Assembly: GCF_043641665.1 (NCBI RefSeq)
Contig: NC_092190.1
Location: 19,705,548-19,769,547 of the forward strand
DNA length: 64,000 bases
Source of the DNA: Enoplosus armatus
Taxonomy: Eukaryota > Chordata > Actinopteri > Centrarchiformes > Enoplosidae
Direction: 5' to 3'
The position numbers and the translations under genes are program-made. Within the stretch, counting starts at the first letter, position 1; each line of letters opens with the position of its first letter. This document shows, piece after piece, positions 56,798 through 64,000 of this stretch. A model generated the notes under the pieces. The model worked only from the letters and a program-made list of their open reading frames with translations. It was not told where the DNA came from and made no database searches.

Positions 56798-58023
56798 CTA
56801 TATGAGGATTTTGGTGACCTTATCAGATAAGGTAACCACTTTCTCACATGAGCAGTAATTCTTTAAAATCTTGCTCTCAGCTGGGTTGACATTACCGCAG
56901 GATCCGTGTCTCTGTTTTTCGTACCGCGGGCTCTTAGTTTAAAAATAGATCTGTTTCTTGGTTTTGCAGGAGCATTTTTTCCGTGTGGTTGTTGGAGGGT
57001 ATTTTGGTCAGTCAGTCATGCATGCCTGTCAGCCGTCTGTAATAATTTAAAGACCCTTTTGTGAATGAGCTCACATCGGGTTACGTGCCAATCCAGTGAG
57101 TTCAGTAGTCTGGAAAGCTAATTGAAGTTCCCTTTCTGTGGACCTCAGTGGTTAAACGGCTGATTAGTCTGTGATTAGAAATGGATTGCCATATGTTTTT
57201 ACAGCTCTAATGGCTGGATAACTTCCAGCATTGCCTGGATTGTCGCGCTGCTGCAGATGTTACGCAATGCATTTTTAATAGCATTAGGTCAATGATTTGA
57301 GTATTTGCCTCGGTTAGGATGCTTTTTCATTTGTGTTAGCCTGATATGTCATAGCAGAACGCAGACATGGACAGAAAGCAGCTTGTCAGAAGCATCTTTT
57401 CAGGCAGACTAGATTAGGAACAACTGGTAATCTAGTTTTACAATGTGTTTGGGCCTGAATCATGGTTTACAGATGAAAATAAAGAAACAAAAACAATGTT
57501 GCCTATTGAATTGGCTTTTTTTGAGCATGATGGGTGGAATTGAGAGGATTTTTGATGAAAGTAGTCGTTGGTTTTTGAAGATTATCAAACTGGCTGGCAT
57601 GCGTTTCCTTCCACTTCCAGTTCTTCATCGGTTTGCTAGAAAGAAGAAACCTTTGCATTTGTTCTAGTTTGCTCTGCAGAACAAACATATAATCTCCTTT
57701 TCCTTTGTTGCTGTACAAACAGTTCTAAGCCCAATTCTTTACAATCGTCTTGTATTAGTAGCTTTTACTATACTAAATAGTATACTAACAGCATTTGCAC
57801 ACAGCGCTGTCTTTGAGAACATCTCAAATTTGATTCAGTACTGAGAGTATATACTGCAGCCCATAGAGGAACACAAAACAAGAGGTGTTTCCCTGCTCTA
57901 ATTGAGCCATCTCCTTGTTCTGAGCCTTTGCATCAATACTGCAAACACTCACTTTGACGACTCATTGGTCCCACTGGGTTTCAGTTGAAGCAGTAAAGGA
58001 ATTCGTGATGAGTTTGCCCATTT

Positions 58024-58049
58024 TCTCTCTCTCTCTCTCTCTCTCTCTC
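58024..58049. repeat. (CT)n microsatellite
   Basis: Perfect 26-base run in ramp intron 2. Confidence 0.95.
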
Positions 58050-58404
58050 GCCCCTTTGCCTTTGTGTGGATACCCCATCTTTCACAACGATACATCTTGC
58101 TCACATACAGATGCAAATACAATATACAGATATCTATATATGAGGGCTCTGAGGGGAAGCTCTATTGCTCTCTCCACTACAAGTTTTTAGGTAAATTATG
58201 ATTCATTTTATGTTTTGATGTGTTGTTACAATATATTCTGGTAGAATTAAACTCAAAGCAAAGACAGTTTGACAAAACAATATTTACTTGCTGTAGTTTT
58301 TGTTGCAAACACATTCACACATGCAATGTTTTGGCGACACCTGAAGTTGCTCAAAATCCTTCTGGACACATATTCTTCATAAATGTTACAATCTGTATAT
58401 AATT

Positions 58405-58575
58405 TCGTCCGTAGTGTCGCAGTTTGCGAGTCACAGTTGTCTGCAGGTCGCGCCTCTCTCCTCATTGGATATGCTTTTATGGGAGGATCGTGCAGATAAT
58501 AGGAGGCGACGCGCTAACAGAGGATTCTGAACTCGGCTGGATTTTCAAAGACTCAGCCTTTGAATCCCAAGCGTA
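58405..58575. promoter_or_regulatory. small CpG cluster with CCAAT box in ramp intron 2
   Basis: About 12 CpG dinucleotides in 170 bases, against very few in the flanks, with ATTGG (inverted CCAAT) at about 58465. It could be an internal promoter or enhancer, or a CpG-rich repeat. No exon is supported next to it. Confidence 0.3.
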
Positions 58576-59421
58576 AACAGTGCAGATGGTTGGGCAATAG
58601 AAACTTGCATTAAATATGGGCCTATATATGACTAAAAAACTACTCTTAGCAAGAAAGTTTGAGCAATGATTAATAATAACACAATGCAGCGAGATGTGGT
58701 CTGTGTTGTTTTTTTTACCATCAATGGTGAAATCTTCATGGTTTGTTTAAATTTTGTATATTTTTGATTTATCTTATGTCACTATTTGATTGACTTTTGA
58801 TTCAAAGTGAAAAGTGAAAACACTTATTTCCAACATGGTGCTTCTCCTTGTCAGTTTCCCATGAACATGTTTTATGCCTTCTTCTGTGCTAACAACTACA
58901 TGTAAAGATTATATAGAATGTAATGATGAGTAATATAATGAACAATCATTTTATAAAAACATTTCATCATTGTTTAACATATCAAGATAGATGTAGATAT
59001 TTTAGCTAGATTCTTCAGCTGGGCTTTGCTCATATCGATCGTTGTTAGAAGTTAAAAGCGTTTCTACAAACGCTCGTACATTTCTAAACGCATTTCTCAT
59101 GGTTGTTTGATTCAGACCTGGTCCAGTTTTTAAAAAAAACTAAAACAAACAACTAAAGCACTCAAACATAAATACACATACAAAACACAGCAACTATACA
59201 CACAAGTACATGCATGTCAAACTCACAAACTCACATCGTGATATTGACTGATTTGAAACAGATAGAGAGGGAGAGAAGAAGAAACATATGATCAGAGAGA
59301 AAACTATGTGTTTGTGTGTTTGTGTGTATTTTGGGGTCCAGAAACAGAAGAAAAAAAGCATCTTTCAAACTTTGGAAAATGTTTTATCATTTTTGCTCTG
59401 ATGTAGGAAAGAGAAAGAGTT

Positions 59422-59424
<3 letters not shown>

Positions 59425-59476
<52 letters not shown>
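59425..59476. repeat. (CA)26 microsatellite
   Basis: Perfect 52-base CA run in ramp intron 2. Confidence 0.97.
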
Positions 59477-59477
<1 letters not shown>

Positions 59478-62400
59478 TTGTGCACAAATTCAGTTGTTCA
59501 ATCTCCCCCAGAGGAAAAGGCATGCGGGAGGTTAGCAGAATAACAAAGCAGAAAGAATGAACATTTTCTCTGATGTGCTCAGTAGTGACAGTTTGGGCAG
59601 TGTTTTTTGGATTTCTTCGGTTTCAGAGGGAGGAATCTCTCCCTTTCTGCTCGGAGGTGATCTCTCCAAGCCGTCGTGACAGAAACTTTCTCAACAGTAA
59701 ATGCCAGCGATGGGGGAGGGGGGGCTTCTCTGGATGATGGCCAAAAATACTTAAATGAGATAGCAGCTTAAGGTGATCGCATGTGGTTCAACATTGCAGG
59801 ACCCAGGAGATGAACAATGACACCAGGTCATGTTAAGAAAAGTAGAACTGGAACCACATCAGCATAGATGTGTATTTTTATGTAATATGACAATAGTCTT
59901 CTTCAGTAGCTTTATCTCTGTAGGTTTTATCCTGTTCTCAGCTTCTGCTGCAATTCTTTGATGCTTCATGACCCAGTTTTCTCACAGGGATCTCTTTCTT
60001 TCTCAGTTCTCCTCAGTTATAATCTACAGAAGCATAATGACACACTCACCGTCCACCATATTTGGATAGTTTAGAGTCGATGAATTGGTCACAAGCCTAC
60101 ATCTAGTTAGTTTCTTCATGACAAGGGATTAAACAATGTTTCATTAGGTCTTTGAAAGGACCAAACTGTTCTCTTGGTTCTTGTGTACTTCTGGCTTAAT
60201 ATTGTAGATTTTATTTCAGGACGGCATCACAGCACTCAGTATTCATCATTTTAATGCAAACACCTATTAAAACTTCTGTGCCTTAGACAAGTTGGTAAAC
60301 AAAGAGAAGAGATTAATTACTTCATCACTAGATTAAAAAAGAATGTAGATTCTGAACAGACTTCTGGATATAGCTCCTGAAAAGAGCACAGTTATGTTTA
60401 CTACTCCGAGTTGTAATGAAACAAATAGTTCTCATTAAAACCTGAATAAGCGATATTAGCATTCGGCTTCTTTATCACGCACCTTAATTTCAACATTAGA
60501 TATACAATACCAGCAGGGCCGGATAATAATTCATACCAGGAATCACATTCACAACAGACGACGTTTACTGTAACTGTGTTGTTGAAATATTCTTCATATT
60601 TACTCTATACACCAGGAACTTTGAACTCTCTTTTAGTTTTATTACAACACACAAAAACTGCTTCAACAAGTGTTAGTCACCGATAATTAAAGCTACAGGA
60701 ATAAATACTATATATTTCATGTTTGTGCAATAGAATAGAATTGGGTTTTTTTTCTTTGCCATTTAATCTTGTATTTTTAACACTGGCCTGACAATCAGCT
60801 GGCTGAGTGCGCCTGCCCTCCAGTATAAAATGACTGCTGGCATAAAACTTTGAATTTATTGATGTGTGCCAAAGTCTTTGGGTCTTCACATTACTTTTAC
60901 AGGGACTAAGTGGCTGTTCAGACAGAAAAGGCCCTGTTTTGAAAAATGCAGTTGGTGGAGGCGTGTTGCAGGTACTGATGAGAAAATGAAATATGATCCT
61001 GGAAGTCCAGTTTGAGTAGTGGATCCATCAGTTTAAAGGCTCAGCAGCTGCCTAAACACTGCAACTCTGGAGAATTCTCACAACGGCAGAGGTAAACTGT
61101 AAATACGCTGTTCTGTGTCCTTGCACGTATTTACAGCAAAAGTTGAGCCTTGTTCAACTTTTCTTTTTTTATGCTTTTATCTGTTTTTCTGATGTTTTTT
61201 CATCAGACTAGCCTCTTTCGAATGAATGAGAGGGCTGCGTTTTACCCCCGCAGGGTTGAAGGCGGTCTGATCCTAACAGCACAGCATGACCCCAGAGATG
61301 TTTGCCACTCCAGTGGTAATTTCAAAGAGAGGTTTAACACTGCTAAATATAAACTTCTCCTAAATATAATATTACTCAGAGGTTGTCAGGAGGGCAATCG
61401 CAAACAAAACATCAATGCTAGACTTTAAGTGGGTTTCCCAAATGACTTTCAGACTTTCAGAAAAACATGTATTGAAAGCCGGCAGAGGACAGAAGGTGAC
61501 AGCATGGTATTCGTCTATTTAAAAAAAAAAACATTATATGAAACTCTGTGAAAGTTTTCTGTAGAAAATATCACTCCTCCACTCTAGGTCAGCTTTTGTC
61601 AGTAATGTGAATGTGAATGAGAATTTTGTTATTTTGAAAATAGCAAATGTACAAAAAGGTCTAAAATGTTTTAAACTGCATCTGGATCTGCACCAAAAAC
61701 TGATGTCTTGTTCCTCGGCCCCATAACTTCCTTGGCAGAGATCATGATATTCATTGTTCAAGTTACTGTAGGTTAGCTAACCCACAGACCTCACTGCTGT
61801 CTTTCTGCCTTTGGTGAAATGAACAACGCCATGCTCCATAAAATCATTATTTGTCCGATTGTATGATAGATTTTGTCCCTTATACACCTGGCTCTGTGGG
61901 TGTCCGTCTGTGGAGTAAAGGAACAGTCCTGACTCACTTCTCAAGTCGCTGGAGCAGCTTTGCTCTGTGTTGGTTTTATTTATTCATTATCCAGGTTTTA
62001 TTTATTCACACTGAGCTCCTCAGTCAACAGATTAAACTACCTAAAACAGCATGCCTCAGCTTCATCCAGCTCCCTCCGTCCTTCATCTTTTACATATGGG
62101 ATATCTTTTTTAAATAAATACAGTCAATGATGCTGCCTGTCACACACGTCTGCATCTCTTTATCTTTCATTTTGTTGATTTTCTTCTCACACACATTCTA
62201 AATAAATACTTTTTATTTTATTTGTTTACACTTCAAGATGCCAACCTGCAAACCGTATCTGAAGAATCATTTTTCATATGCTCACAGATGTGAAATCATT
62301 TCACAAGCTCAAACTCTTCAGCATTCCTCTTTGCAAACCGTATTGCATCCACTTGGTCTCCTACACACTTGTTGGGGTTATACCAAGGGGTGAATAAAAG

Positions 62401-64000
62401 TTGCACAACATTTGGCAGAGGATGCAGCATCACACTTAGAGGATTTGGCTTGTGGCAGGCTATGCAGGGAGCATGTGTTTAAGGGACCATGAAGAATTGT
62501 AGCTTTTTGATAAACACTGACTCACTGTAATGGGATGATCTTGGAGCTGTGTTTGGCACTGTGTCTTGCAGAAATGTAATCACTATATTAACATCCTCAC
62601 CCCAAATACATCCATGTTGAGGCCATCCTTTGGTGCAGCACAGGAATGTCTACTTAATAAAGCATCAGTGTTATTAATTGGTTTTGTCAGTTTAAACATG
62701 GGAGAAGAGTAAATACGCCTTCTATCCAATAAACAAAGCGAAATATTACCAAATCTCTCCTTTTTCTGAGCTTCACGAGTTCTCTGTTTGCCTTTCTGAT
62801 CCGCCTCCATATTTTTTAGTTTAGAGAATGTTTTAACCTTTATTAGCAGACATATATGATTACTGTAGAAAACCAGAATATGATTATCAGGAGATCTGAA
62901 GTGATTTTAAAGGGGAAACTGTTTAGAAAAGCAAACCTTGCATGAAGCTGTCCCGTCTTTGTCTAAATAAGACAAGCCATCTATGTAAACCTCCTCTTCT
63001 CCGTCCTGAGGTGGCAAATCCCACCTGGAATATACAGTTCAGGCAAAGGGGCTGGTACTATGAGCAGACTAGCAAATGGAAATTAAATTTTACACACTCC
63101 TCCGGACTGCCTCATTGCTGTCTTACCCCTGCCTGCCAATTCTGTCTGTCTTTCTTGTTAATTATGGGGCAATACATGCATAATACATACAAGCATGTTC
63201 CTTCTGCCTGAAAAATACATGTGTTGGGTAATTGTTAAAAGGCCATAAGCACACTACTGAATGTCTTGGTCATAGTTAAACTGCTGTATATGACATTTGA
63301 CATATGACATTTATTCAAAAAGTAACATTAGTTTAACCAGTACGGTGTGTCTGCCATGGCTCATTCACTCTGTACTCTGTTTAATAAGGTTTAATAGGAA
63401 ATAGTTACTAATAGACATTACATAGTGGACTACATTCAGCAGCTCAGTGAATTTTACATGCACACACACACATACACTCTCTCGTAGAAGCTGCACTCTG
63501 TCAGGTTTCATTTGATGCTAACTTTGGCTACATGAGGTGAACTAGTAAGTGCATCCCTTTGTGTACATGGCCCCTGACTTCTTTCATAAACATCCACAGA
63601 AACCTCAGTGCTCATTAGACCAGCAGTGGGACCGAGACCGACAGAGTTTTTTCTTTTCTTTTCCTCCTCCATGACTGATTTGTAAAACTTCAAGGAAAAA
63701 GCAAAGGAAGGAAGTACACACCCAGACAGAGTGAACTCGCCACCCGAAGCAACCACAGTGGCTCTGCAGCGCTGGTCCCATGCCAAGCAGCCCCGAGCTG
63801 TTTACAGCTTCAAAACGTCCGCAAAGAAAGACGTCCTGTTGGGGTGCATCATCAAAAGCTGTTAGAATATTAAACAAACATAATAAATCAGAGATCAGAG
63901 AGGACCAGCAGAGCAGACGTTCTTCAGTAGAGACCACGTTTGGATATTAAGAGCTGCGCTAATTGGCAGGCAATCACAGTCAGCAACTAGTTGGTGAACA

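Larger units (their letters stand above)
51466..64000 (+). other. ramp intron 2 (continues past the window), no exon seen
   Basis: No codons for the RAMP WPN motif (TGG-CCN-AAY) were found by eye on the plus strand, and no membrane-helix exon, so the last exon lies downstream. The stretch holds (CA)n at 51479-51517 and 59425-59476, (CT)n at 58024-58049, a miRNA-like hairpin at 56723-56797 and a CpG cluster at 58405-58575. Short open frames here have no recognisable product. Confidence 0.55.

Noticed and set aside
1..64000. CRISPR arrays, operons, prophage or insertion sequences of bacterial type
   Set aside because: No spaced direct repeats, no dense coding and no bacterial genes; spliced vertebrate genes and microsatellites dominate.

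Overview
The window reads as intron-rich vertebrate nuclear DNA, most likely from a teleost fish and probably a spiny-rayed one. It has spliced genes with GT/AG introns, many (CA)n microsatellites, short terminal-inverted-repeat elements in several copies, and decayed hAT and Tc1/mariner transposases. There is no bacterial, plasmid or phage architecture. The lineage is inferred from repeat types and gene content, not from a database search.

Left third (about 1.1-13.9 kb, minus strand): a complete gene for MAP3K19 (YSK4), a STE-family MAP3 kinase. I could join 16 coding exons by eye. Every junction has GT/AG sites and matching phase. The total is 4545 coding bases (1514 residues plus stop). 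The protein has an acidic N-terminus, an ankyrin-repeat-like region (exons 1-4), a Ser/Pro-rich linker, one very large exon (2301 bases) holding two short blocks I recognise from human MAP3K19, and an intact C-terminal kinase domain (exons 12-16) with all catalytic motifs.

Middle (13.9-18.0 kb): about 4.1 kb separates this gene from a divergently oriented gene. It holds no convincing gene. A CpG-richer segment at about 17.4-18.0 kb is the likely promoter and 5' UTR of that second gene.

Right two thirds (18.0-64 kb, plus strand): the 5' part of a receptor activity-modifying protein gene, RAMP1-like. Exon 1 (start and signal peptide) is at 18.0 kb and exon 2 (N-terminal ectodomain with the first three conserved Cys) at 51.3 kb, separated by a 33 kb intron. 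The last exon (rest of the ectodomain, membrane helix, short tail) was not found and should lie beyond 64 kb. The introns hold two MITE-like families, a broken hAT transposase near 39 kb, a Tc1-like transposase tail near 35.4 kb, microsatellites, small tandem duplications and a miRNA-like hairpin at 56.7 kb.

The two genes are not known to act together. MAP3K19 is an intracellular stress/MAPK-type kinase; RAMPs are single-pass partners of calcitonin-family GPCRs. The most notable observations concern splicing: a (TG)n tract stands where the pyrimidine tract of map3k19 exon 7 should be, and ramp exon 2 is hemmed in by (CA)n and poly-C tracts. I found no convincing new multi-gene system.
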